This document shows positions 29,127 through 36,491 of a stretch of DNA of 64,000 bases, in pieces (position 1 is the stretch's first letter; the number at the start of each line of letters is the position of its first letter). Made by a program: the position numbers and the translations under genes. The stretch lies in NCBI RefSeq assembly GCF_002356295.1, contig NZ_AP018042.1, positions 3,504,361 to 3,568,360 of the forward strand. Direction: 5' to 3'. A model generated the notes under the pieces. That model saw only the letters and a list, made by a program, of their open reading frames with translations. It made no database searches and was not told the DNA's origin. This DNA comes from Labilibaculum antarcticum. Its GTDB lineage: Bacteria; Bacteroidota; Bacteroidia; Bacteroidales; Marinifilaceae.

Positions 29127-29517
29127 AATTGTTGTTTTGTGTGTTTCAAATTTATTTTGTTGAGCAGAAAATAGACCCGCGAATAATTAATTTAAATTAC
29201 ATCTTTAATTTAAGACATTCAAGTCCTTTTCTGAATCTCGTTAATATCGAGTCAATCTATTTTCTGAGAGAAAGAGAATTTCGATGTGTTTATTTAAAAT
29301 ATTGAATTGAAATTATTGTAGACTTGTTGTCAAATAAAACCCATATCTCATTTTTGTGTTTAGCTATTATTAATCAGATGATTGATCGATTTGTTTTTTT
29401 TGTTTTACCAGTTAATAAGATTTAATTTTACCAGATTACTGATAATGACAGAGGAATTAATTTTTTCAATTATCCGTTAAGAAAAGAATTGTGAAATTTA
29501 AAAAAGAGGAGGTTTGT
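29127..29517. other. Intergenic region
   Basis: An AT-rich region between divergent genes. It ends with GAGGAGG seven bases before the ATG at 29518, one of the few strong Shine-Dalgarno-like sequences in the window. No ORF, RNA gene or clear promoter box was found. Confidence 0.4.
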
Positions 29518-30447
29518 ATGAACAAGATTAAAATGATTTTGCTGACGGGTTTTGTATTTGTGCTTTCTAGCTCTTTGCAGGCGCAGTACATTATCGAACA
29601 GCTAGAGTATCAAATTCCCATTAACTACGAATTAGTTTCGGAGGATATGGACTTTGAAGATGCTGCTGATGAGGCCCGGTTTTTTCTTCAGCTTTCTGAA
29701 AGTAAATTGAAAGATGCTGCTCAGAGAGAATATGGAGAAATTGAGATGATTGCATCAACAATTTATATCGACGGCGATAACTTTACCGTGGAAAGTACCT
29801 CACCGGAGGAAGGGAAAACTACTGTGATCTTTAACCACAACAAAGGCCTGATGTACTATGTTCTATGGTCGCAGGAGAAGATATTTGTGGTTTTAGAAGC
29901 CGACATGACAGACATTCAGAAAGATGCTGAAGCAGCAATGCAAAAAATGATGGCTCAGCTTTCGCCTGAAATGCAGGAACAGGCAAGAATGGCGATGAAA
30001 ACTGAAAAGGGAAATCAGCAGTCTGCTAAGCAAATTACAGAAACTGGCAGGAAAATGGTTAAATACGGGCAAAAATGCACCGAATATCTGCTTGAAGACG
30101 AGCAGGAGATAATGGTAATCTGGGCCTCGGATGATAGTATGGGTTTGGCCCTAAAAGCAAAAAGTATGTCCGATAAATTAGCTGAAATTTTTCCTTCGAT
30201 GGATGAGGAGGAGCAGGATGAATGGGAATTCGTTTCTGGGAAAATACCTATTGAAGTGCGCACCTTTCGACTCGATGTTATGGCCGGAGCTAACATGGAG
30301 ATACAGGCAATTACCCGAATCAGTAAAACCACACCACCTGCCGAAAAATTTATTTTACCTGCCGAGGCTGTCGGCTTCGAGAGAAGTTCGTTTAAAGAGA
30401 TGATGAAACAAATGCAGGAAATGATGCAGGGAATGGATGAAGAGTAA
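29518..30447 (+). CDS. Exported protein, DUF4412-like
   Basis: A 309-residue protein with a cleavable signal peptide (LTGFVFVLSSSLQAQ). The start at 29518 is chosen for GAGGAGG upstream and for giving a proper signal. The mature part is beta-rich, Met- and Glu-rich, and ends in repeated Met pairs (EMMKQMQEMMQGMDEE). Segments such as TTVIFNHNKGLMYYVLW and TGRKMVKYGQKCTEYLLED resemble DUF4412 periplasmic proteins. The function of that group is unknown. It has its own hairpin at 30509-30549. Confidence 0.75.
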   Translation: MNKIKMILLTGFVFVLSSSLQAQYIIEQLEYQIPINYELVSEDMDFEDAADEARFFLQLSESKLKDAAQREYGEIEMIASTIYIDGDNFTVESTSPEEGKTTVIFNHNKGLMYYVLWSQEKIFVVLEADMTDIQKDAEAAMQKMMAQLSPEMQEQARMAMKTEKGNQQSAKQITETGRKMVKYGQKCTEYLLEDEQEIMVIWASDDSMGLALKAKSMSDKLAEIFPSMDEEEQDEWEFVSGKIPIEVRTFRLDVMAGANMEIQAITRISKTTPPAEKFILPAEAVGFERSSFKEMMKQMQEMMQGMDEE

Positions 30448-30508
30448 GAGAATACCGGTTTTAGTCTAAATGAGGCAAAAAAAATAATGATTAAGACTAA
30501 ACAGTGAT

Positions 30509-30549
30509 AAAACTCCCTGTCAGTGCATTCAATCTGATTGGGGAGTTTT
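30509..30549. terminator. Hairpin with TGCATTCAA loop, copy 1
   Basis: AAAACTCCC (30509-30517) and GGGAGTTTT (30541-30549) pair, with further pairing of TCAG and CTGA around the loop TGCATTCAAT. It follows the gene ending at 30447. A copy with a changed but still pairing stem is at 33723-33759; the two flank the sensor kinase gene at 30639-33488. Confidence 0.65.
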
Positions 30550-30638
30550 ACATGCAAGTGATTTCGAATTGTATTTTCTGGTGTATTTTCAAAGCAGAAT
30601 AAGATAATAGTACCGAAAGGATATGTGGTGATCGTAAA

Positions 30639-33488
30639 TTAGGAGTTGTTTGCTACGGTAAAACTAAATTTAGATCCTTTTCCTAAGTCGGATTCTACCC
30701 AAAGTTCGCCACCTAATAATTCTGTAATTTCTTTTGAAATGGATAAGCCCAGGCCATTTCCTCCGTAATGTCTCGTGAAGTGTTCTTCTACTTGTCTAAA
30801 ACGATCAAAAATAAGCTTTTGATTTTCCTTAGAGATTCCAATACCAGTATCCTGAATAGTAAATAATACAGTATAGTCTCTGCATTCTATACCTAATGTT
30901 ATTGTTCCTTTTTGGGTAAATTTAATGGCATTTTTAATCAGGTTGTCAAAAACTTGTCGAAGCCTTTTCCGATCACTGAACAACATGCAATTGATGCCTG
31001 ATTTTATTACTTGGCAGTTTATTTTTACAATCTGAATTTCCAAGCCTTTTTTTGAGACCTCCGGTTTATAGAATAGAAGTATTTCATCAAGTAAATCTGT
31101 TGCCGAAAAATGGCTTAGTTTAATATTTAATTCGCCTGCTTCAATTTGCGAGATATTCACAAGATCATTTATAATCATCAACAGTTGCTCACCTGATTCT
31201 TTTACAATATTCTGGTAGTCCTTTTTAGCATCATCAGGAGTTTCTTCATGCAAAATTAAATCGGTAAATCCCATGATTCCATTTAGGGGAGTTCTAATTT
31301 CGTGACTTAAATTAGCTAAAAATGCCGTTTTTAACCGGTCGTTTTCTTCTGCTCTAAATTTAGCTTTCCTGAGTTCCGATTGGATCTTTTTTTGTTCGGA
31401 GATATCCTTTCCAATTTTCATGAAGTTAATAGTCGTGCCTTCTTCATTTTTAATGGGTGAAATACTTGCATGTTCCCAATAATAATTGCCATTTTTTTTG
31501 CGATTATAGAATTCACCTTCCCATTTTCCACCTGCTAATATGGTATTCCATAAATCTTTATAAGTGTGTTCGGCTAGTTTTCCTGATTTTAATATTCTTG
31601 GGTTTTTTCCTTTCAGGTTTTCAGCAGAATAGCCCGTAATTTCACAATTTTTGGGGTTTGTATATTCAATATTTCCATGGGTATCGGTAATAATAATAGA
31701 TGCCGGACTTTGCTCTACAGCATTTGAAAGTTTTAGAACATCTTGAAGTGCATTTTTTTTGTCGGTAATATCATGCACCGTACAATGCAAAATCATTTTT
31801 CCATTCATTTCAATTTGCCCTACATAAGCTTCAATATTTCTAATCTCTCCTGAGGCAAGTGTATGTTTAAAATCGAAATGTTTTTTATTTTGTTTAGCCA
31901 AATAAAGCTGTTTCTGTATTTCTTCCTCGCTGGATGTGCTGATCTGTTTAAGATTCATTTTCAAAAGCGTTTTTTTTGAATATCCGGTATAGCGAACAAG
32001 GGCATCATTACCATCCAAAATTGCTCCGCTATCAGAATCAATTAAAACGATGGAAGAACTGCTGTTGTTAAAAATGGCCTTGTGTCTCTTTTCGCGTTCC
32101 TCCATTTTTTTTGTTGCGAGAATTTGTTCCGTGATGTCGTAGCAAGTGTAAACCATCCTGTTATCGTCAAGCATGAAGGCGTTCGAATGATAAAACTTTT
32201 TTGAACTATCGATCTTAAAATTAAAAGGAACTATCCTTTTTTGCTGAATTGATGTATTAAAATATCCGAAAAATTCTTTGTTTGTGTTGGGGAAAAGCTC
32301 CAGCACTGTTTTTCCCTTGACATCAGCCAGCTTAAAATCCATAATTTGTTCATTCAATGGATTCATGTCTATATATTCAAGATCAATAAGATCATGGATC
32401 TGATTAAAAATGGGTTTAAACAAAACAATGGCAACATTGATGCGATTAAAAATTGAACTCAATAGCAATTGGTTCTCTTTGCTATTTTCTTTTAAGATAA
32501 CTTGCTTCGATATGTCAAAATAGTTGACGCAAAATGAACCATCGTCAATTGGAAATGCATTAACAGAAAAGTGTTTCCCTAAGGGCTTATGAAACATCTC
32601 AAAATTCACATTCGACTTTCCTTTGAAAATTGGGCCGAAAGTTCTAAACCATTTGGGGCTTGTTTCCGGAAAAATCTCCAGAATACTTTTACCTATAACT
32701 TCTTCTTTTTTATACCCTATTAACTGTTCATTCATAGGGTTCATATCCAGATAAGTGGCATCAATTAATTCTCCCTCGGATCCGAAAACGGGAGAGAACA
32801 TAACAATTGCTGAATTCAGTTTGTTAAAAAGATCGGCGTCTTTACTCTCACCTTCTACAAGCTTATCAATTAATTGTTGATTGTTGTTAGTGATGCTTTC
32901 CTGAATTTTGTGCTCTTTTTTAACTTTGTTACTAAGTTTTTGGCGAGGTGTTTTTGCTTGGTCTATTATTTGAATTTGTTCCAGGACTTTAGTCTCTAGT
33001 TTTATGCTTTTACTTTCAAAGGCCAGATAACCTTCTATGTCCAATTCAATAATTTCTTTAATTTGTTCAAGAAGCTGTTCTATCTCTTTCGGAAAGCAAT
33101 TCTCATTATTGTCCAAAACACAAATTGTCCCAAAAATACTGTTGTTGGGTAAATAGATTGGGAAGCCCAAATAGGCAATCATACCAAGTTTTACATCTGG
33201 ATTATTCATCCAGTTGATGTCTTTTAGTGCATTAGGTACCAGAAGTTTATTGTGAGTTTCGATTACTGTGTTGCAATAAAGCCCGTATAATTTTTCACGA
33301 TCGCCTACTTTGTATGGATTTTCGGACATCTCGCTTTTGGCAAATACCTCTATGCTTTCGCCATCTAATTTCATAATGAGTGTGGCGGGGAGGTTAAATG
33401 TAGTGCTAAGTAAATCAATTAATTTTTGCCATTTGGCAAGTATGGTATTTGGGATTTCTATCGATTGGTTCATAAAGGGATTGGTCAT
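30639..33488 (-). CDS. Soluble sensor kinase: GAF - four PAS - HisKA - HATPase
   Basis: About 949 residues, without membrane helices. Order: GAF-like domain (about 15-160), coiled coil, four PAS domains (about 220-330, 345-455, 470-580, 590-705), HisKA with FLANLSHEIRTPLNGIMGF, and HATPase ending GGNGLGLSISKEI. The first two PAS domains share the pattern DMNP-NEQ and look like an internal duplication. No receiver follows, unlike the other kinases here. The ATG at 33488 (MTNPFMNQS) is chosen over a TTG upstream. The gene is alone, so its response regulator is elsewhere. Confidence 0.9.
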   Translation of the reverse strand: MTNPFMNQSIEIPNTILAKWQKLIDLLSTTFNLPATLIMKLDGESIEVFAKSEMSENPYKVGDREKLYGLYCNTVIETHNKLLVPNALKDINWMNNPDVKLGMIAYLGFPIYLPNNSIFGTICVLDNNENCFPKEIEQLLEQIKEIIELDIEGYLAFESKSIKLETKVLEQIQIIDQAKTPRQKLSNKVKKEHKIQESITNNNQQLIDKLVEGESKDADLFNKLNSAIVMFSPVFGSEGELIDATYLDMNPMNEQLIGYKKEEVIGKSILEIFPETSPKWFRTFGPIFKGKSNVNFEMFHKPLGKHFSVNAFPIDDGSFCVNYFDISKQVILKENSKENQLLLSSIFNRINVAIVLFKPIFNQIHDLIDLEYIDMNPLNEQIMDFKLADVKGKTVLELFPNTNKEFFGYFNTSIQQKRIVPFNFKIDSSKKFYHSNAFMLDDNRMVYTCYDITEQILATKKMEEREKRHKAIFNNSSSSIVLIDSDSGAILDGNDALVRYTGYSKKTLLKMNLKQISTSSEEEIQKQLYLAKQNKKHFDFKHTLASGEIRNIEAYVGQIEMNGKMILHCTVHDITDKKNALQDVLKLSNAVEQSPASIIITDTHGNIEYTNPKNCEITGYSAENLKGKNPRILKSGKLAEHTYKDLWNTILAGGKWEGEFYNRKKNGNYYWEHASISPIKNEEGTTINFMKIGKDISEQKKIQSELRKAKFRAEENDRLKTAFLANLSHEIRTPLNGIMGFTDLILHEETPDDAKKDYQNIVKESGEQLLMIINDLVNISQIEAGELNIKLSHFSATDLLDEILLFYKPEVSKKGLEIQIVKINCQVIKSGINCMLFSDRKRLRQVFDNLIKNAIKFTQKGTITLGIECRDYTVLFTIQDTGIGISKENQKLIFDRFRQVEEHFTRHYGGNGLGLSISKEITELLGGELWVESDLGKGSKFSFTVANNS

Positions 33489-33722
33489 ACATTGTATGTG
33501 AGAGAACAAGGATATCTTTTACTCAAAAATAACCTATTTGTTTCGAAATTATTCTCTCACTTTCATAATAAACTATGCGAATGCACAAGTCTGTTTCTAA
33601 AACTTCTTATTACTAGGTAGTATGGCTGTGTTTAGAGTAATTCTGAATAACGGACCTATTAATTATATTTTGTAAAGTGAACGCAAGATACAAGCTTCAC
33701 TTCTCGCAATTCAGTAATAATT

Positions 33723-33822
33723 TAACTCCCCATCAGTGCATTCAAGCTGATGGGAGTTTGGGTTTAAAAGTGAATGGAAATTGTATTCTGTGTTTAGGAT
33801 TTGATCAATGCATGGGGAGTTA
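33723..33822. promoter_or_regulatory. Hairpin element, copy 2, with two competing folds
   Basis: An inner hairpin pairs AACTCCCCATCAG (33724-33736) with CTGATGGGAGTT around TGCATTCAAG, the loop of the 30509 element. An outer, mutually exclusive pairing joins TAACTCCCCAT (33723-33733) with ATGGGGAGTTA (33812-33822), 11 bp without mismatch. Competing folds are a feature of RNA switches, but no gene follows directly in either direction. Confidence 0.4.
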
Positions 33823-33933
33823 TTCTTACTGATTTTAATATGGCATTCCCTGAGAGATTTGAACACATTTGAATTAAATAATTGCGCTTACACAAAAATG
33901 GAGATACTATCTTAAATCATCATTTTTTGGTTG

Positions 33934-34099
33934 CAAATAGTCATTTGTCTGCTTCAGATTGCCATTTTTCAGCCTCAGGTTACTATTTGTGAGCATCAAA
34001 TTGCTGTTTTTCGACCCCAAACTGCCATTTTTTCACTTCAGATTACTCTTTTTTGGGTACAAGTTGGCATTTGTGATGCTCAAATTACCATTTGTGGGG
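33934..34099. repeat. Degenerate 21-bp minisatellite, about eight units
   Basis: Units start at 33934, 33955, 33976 and so on every 21 bases to 34081, each close to CARATTRCCATTTKTSNNNY. The exact phase is kept across all units although the sequence has drifted. Because 21 is a multiple of three, all frames give heptads: xQIxIFx on the plus strand and NxNLxxx on the minus strand. The minus frame contains a stop, so a coding role is doubtful. Confidence 0.8.
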
Positions 34100-34105
34100 T
34101 AGTAA

Positions 34106-34135
34106 CCCCCGCTGGAGGGTAATTGTTAGCGGGGG
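34106..34135. terminator. GC-rich hairpin after the minisatellite
   Basis: CCCCCGCT and AGCGGGGG form a perfect 8-bp stem with a 14-base loop. No T run follows on either strand. It lies 23 bases after the stop of the gene at 34159 (minus strand), so it may end that transcript. Confidence 0.5.
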
Positions 34136-34158
34136 ACTAGTAAAATTGGGTGTCTTGC

Positions 34159-34848
34159 CTAATTTGACAAATAGCATTTCTTGCGGTCTTCGTTTTTCCA
34201 GAATACATACCGTCCGCATTCACGAATTTCCAGCATTCGGTCGTATAAAAGAGTAAATGCCTTGTCACGAAGAAGTTTGCTTTCGCTGCTTTCTGAAGTA
34301 GAACCATTTGCTTCAGCCAATAAATCAGCCATTGCGTGCGATTTTGTTTTGGATTTACTGTTCAGATTCACATCGTAATTTATTTTAACAAGTGGCTGTG
34401 GATATTTTACGGCTAATACACTTAATTCCAATAAATCCTGAATCATATCGGCATGACTACCGCCTTCGCGGATACGTCTTACTTTTTTGATGATATCAGA
34501 ATGCTTGCGATAAGCATAAGTGAAGTGATGCAGCATTTCATCGCGTAAGTCATAAGCTTCGGGCGATTGTTCCAGCCATTCTTTTTGAGCCTCTTGTCGG
34601 GCACGATACTCGCTCATCCATTGAGCCTCGTAATAACGCAAGTTCCCAGCCAAACTGGGCAGATCTTCAACCAATGTGTAATCTAAACCCGATTCCACAA
34701 GCTCTTCCTTGTCTTTTGTAGCCTCAACAGCCAATGTTTCTGCTTTGGCAGCAAACTCATCAACAGGTTCGGTTGGCAGTTTCACTTCCTCCAAAGAAAG
34801 TGCATTGGTTGGTTTTTTCCACTTCTTAAAATCACTTTGGTAATCCAT
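34159..34848 (-). CDS. Protein of unknown function, 229 aa
   Basis: A soluble, mostly helical, charged protein (MDYQSDFKKWKKP at the start; many Glu, Lys and Ala) without signal peptide or membrane helix. It contains YRKHSDIIKKVRRIREGGSHADMIQDL and ends in a basic, Cys-containing tail. I do not recognise a family. It is monocistronic with an inverted repeat in its leader and a hairpin behind it. Codon use is slightly more balanced than that of the neighbouring kinases. Confidence 0.8.
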   Translation of the reverse strand: MDYQSDFKKWKKPTNALSLEEVKLPTEPVDEFAAKAETLAVEATKDKEELVESGLDYTLVEDLPSLAGNLRYYEAQWMSEYRARQEAQKEWLEQSPEAYDLRDEMLHHFTYAYRKHSDIIKKVRRIREGGSHADMIQDLLELSVLAVKYPQPLVKINYDVNLNSKSKTKSHAMADLLAEANGSTSESSESKLLRDKAFTLLYDRMLEIRECGRYVFWKNEDRKKCYLSN

Positions 34849-34878
34849 TATTTACTATTTTTGTTTCAATATTAATGG

Positions 34879-34941
34879 ACCCATCAGCCTCCTCTTCCAA
34901 TCTTCCCGCAAAGTAGCTCGGTTGATGACCAGCTGATGGGT
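34879..34941 (-). promoter_or_regulatory. Long-range inverted repeat in a 5' leader
   Basis: ACCCATCAGC (34879-34888) and GCTGATGGGT (34932-34941) pair perfectly around 43 bases, beginning 31 bases upstream of the 34848 start. The loop carries the purine-rich segment GGAAGAGGAG on the minus strand. The arms share CCCATCAG/CTGATGGG with the 33723 hairpin. Function unknown. Confidence 0.4.
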
Positions 34942-35147
34942 TACCATTTTCTTCCATTGTAATCACCATTTTAGTCATTTCAATCGAAAAACGAACTGAA
35001 ATTAAGTAAAATAAGTCAGATTTTAACCTGTTAAAAGGGCCAATTTCACGAATGTGAAATAGTTAACACTTTTTGCAATATTCTGATAATAAGGTGTGGG
35101 GAGAGAGAAGGAGGTGCTGGGGCATTTATTTAGTATTGCTCACTGTC

Positions 35148-35657
35148 TTAATTTGGTAACTGCCATTGCTCTTGAAAGCTTGCGGAAACGACCGGTACAT
35201 ACTGAATCCCTTTAATTTCCGTTTTATGAGGCGTTATCACAACATCAACAATTCCTTTTTCTAATTTCTTTAACAAATCCTGATAATCAGAAAAACTAGT
35301 GATCACATTAAAGTTCAGAGTATGAAGATGCCTTTCTAGAATGTGCTGAAACGTTTCAAAGCATATGCCTATACTTATGGTAGGAATATCATTCTCAGTG
35401 CTTTTCTGAAAGTACCTTTCTATCTCTTCTAATTTTAGTAAAGGCTCAATAAGTGCATTGTATAAACTTTTCCCTCGTTCGGTAGGAAGCATTTTTTTTG
35501 ATATTCTATAGAAAAGTTTTTCTCCTGTATAACTTTCCAGCGAACCTAAATGCAGGCTTACTCTAGGTTGTGAGATAAATAAAGCTTCGGCCGCTGCAGT
35601 TAATGTTCCTTTTTCGTAAATCGCTTTAAAGGTGCGATACCATTCTAAATTTACCAC
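35148..35657 (-). pseudogene. Truncated LysR-type regulator
   Basis: A 169-residue reading frame that matches the full LysR regulator at 41742-42650 almost residue for residue up to GIQYVPV, then ends in a short unrelated tail (SASFQEQWQLPN). The HTH is intact, but most of the ligand-binding domain is missing. It is divergent from a remnant of the old yellow enzyme gene at 35763, exactly as the intact LysR is divergent from the intact gene. A dominant-negative or HTH-only function is possible; decay is more likely. Confidence 0.85.
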
Positions 35658-35720
35658 ATCTATTATAATTGTGATGGAAATGCATGAATTAACTTATTTT
35701 TATAATAGAAACATCCAGTG

Positions 35721-35728
35721 TATTTTTG
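35721..35728 (+). promoter_or_regulatory. -7 box of the decayed old yellow enzyme copy
   Basis: TATTTTTG fits TAnnTTTG and is kept at the same place as the box at 42714-42721. With the OYE copy broken, it may now drive the monooxygenase gene at 35861. Confidence 0.5.
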
Positions 35729-35762
35729 TACCGAATACTAAAGAAAGGTGCATCTGTTAGTA

Positions 35763-35822
35763 ATGGAGAAAACAAAAGTTAGGAATTTAGAATTGAACAA
35801 TCGCATTATATGCGCGGCTTAG
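35763..35822 (+). pseudogene. 5' remnant of an old yellow enzyme gene
   Basis: Reads MEKTKVRNLELNNRIICAA and stops. This equals the first ~20 codons of the OYE gene at 42756 (MEKTKIRNLELNNRIIRAA), with the same sequence upstream. The rest of the gene is deleted; the ABM monooxygenase gene follows after 38 bases. Confidence 0.85.
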
Positions 35823-35860
35823 TAAATAATATTTGAATTGTATAAAATAAAATTATAATA

Positions 35861-36187
35861 ATGAAAGACCTACAAGATTACCCAAAGGGAAGTTTAACTG
35901 TTATGGCCTATTTTAAGGCTGTCTCAGTATATAAGAAGGATGTGGAAAGAATCACAAAAATTTTAGTGGAGAAGGTTAAAAAAACAGAAAAAGGGAATTT
36001 GATTTATGAGGCATCATGGTCGGTGAATGAACCTGACTGTATCGTATTTCATGAGGTATTTGAAAATTCACAGGCATTTGAAACTCATAAAGAGACAGCT
36101 CACTTTAAGCAATGGGGCATAGAAACAGAAGGGATGTGCCAGCCTGGCGGGAATATATTTGTTATTGAAAACGATAAGCTTTTTTAA
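35861..36187 (+). CDS. ABM-family (quinol monooxygenase-like) protein
   Basis: A 108-residue protein of the dimeric alpha/beta-barrel ABM group: LTVMAYFKAVSVYKKDVERITKIL, then EASWSVNEPDCIVFHEVFENSQAFETHKETAHFKQW. The central E-x-F-x-S-x-x-A-F-x-x-H pattern is typical of YgiN-like monooxygenases that oxidise quinols or aromatic compounds without cofactor. Its start lies 38 bases after the OYE remnant. It is followed by the aldo/keto reductase gene and probably belongs to the same redox module. Confidence 0.85.
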   Translation: MKDLQDYPKGSLTVMAYFKAVSVYKKDVERITKILVEKVKKTEKGNLIYEASWSVNEPDCIVFHEVFENSQAFETHKETAHFKQWGIETEGMCQPGGNIFVIENDKLF

Positions 36188-36211
36188 TTGACACAGCCCT
36201 ATGAACCGAAC

Positions 36212-36259
36212 ATGAATTTAAACGGGTTTAGTTTCACATAAAATCATGTTTAAATTCAT
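36212..36259 (+). terminator. Hairpin after the ABM gene
   Basis: ATGAATTTAAAC (36212-36223) and GTTTAAATTCAT (36248-36259) pair perfectly over 12 bp. It lies 25 bases after the stop codon. It is AT-rich and lacks a T run, so it may be a weak terminator. The upstream arm overlaps a partial match (TATGAACCGAACATG) to the leader element that follows. Confidence 0.45.
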
Positions 36260-36300
36260 CGGAAGGAACAGATGAAAAAATAAAAGACAAATTAGAGTAT

Positions 36301-36394
36301 ATGAAACGAACATGTAAAAGTTTTTACCCACAGGAAGATGATTATTCCAGCATGGTAAGTTCCATATGGCAAATCAAAAACAAATTATAATCAT
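36301..36394 (+). repeat. Leader element, copy 1 (tandem)
   Basis: A 94-base element beginning ATGAAACGAACATG, with GATGATTATTCCAGCATGG in the middle, the small hairpin CATGG...CCATATGG, and AAATTATAATCAT at the end. It leads directly into copy 2. It also forms a 29-codon frame starting MKRTCKSFYPQEDDYSS, which is not kept in the other copies. Confidence 0.7.
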
Positions 36395-36491
36395 ATGAAA
36401 CGTTCATATATAAAGCTTTCTACACACAGGGAGATGATTATCATAGCATGGTAAGTTCCATATGGCAACTAAAAAAACAAATTATAATCAT
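36395..36491 (+). promoter_or_regulatory. Leader element, copy 2, directly before an aldo/keto reductase gene
   Basis: A 97-base repeat of copy 1 that ends exactly at the ATG of the aldo/keto reductase gene (36492). The kept parts are ATGAAACG, ACACAGGGAGATGATTAT, GCATGGTAAGTTCCATATGG and AAACAAATTATAATCAT. The related copy at 54424-54533 ends exactly at the ATG of the GH16 gene. This points to a shared 5' regulatory sequence. Confidence 0.65.

Noticed and set aside
30015-30557. A 180-codon antisense frame over the DUF4412-like gene, rich in Ser and Ile.
   Set aside because: Shadow of the real gene, which has a signal peptide and ribosome site; the shadow also runs through the terminator hairpin.
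33934-34099. CRISPR array.
   Set aside because: Units are contiguous without spacers and are degenerate; no cas genes in the window.
33931-34122. A plus-strand frame of 63 codons with heptads xQIxIFx.
   Set aside because: Fully explained by the 21-bp minisatellite; no ribosome site and no conserved surroundings. Listed as a repeat.
36301-36390. A 29-codon frame MKRTCKSFYPQEDDYSS in the leader element, as a possible leader peptide.
   Set aside because: The frame is broken after 3 or 18 codons in the other two copies, so the DNA or RNA element is conserved, not the peptide.
36462-36491. An upstream in-frame start for the first aldo/keto reductase (MATKKTNYNH).
   Set aside because: It lies within the repeated leader; the matching ATG in the other copies is out of frame or stops at once, and the paralogue begins at the later Met.
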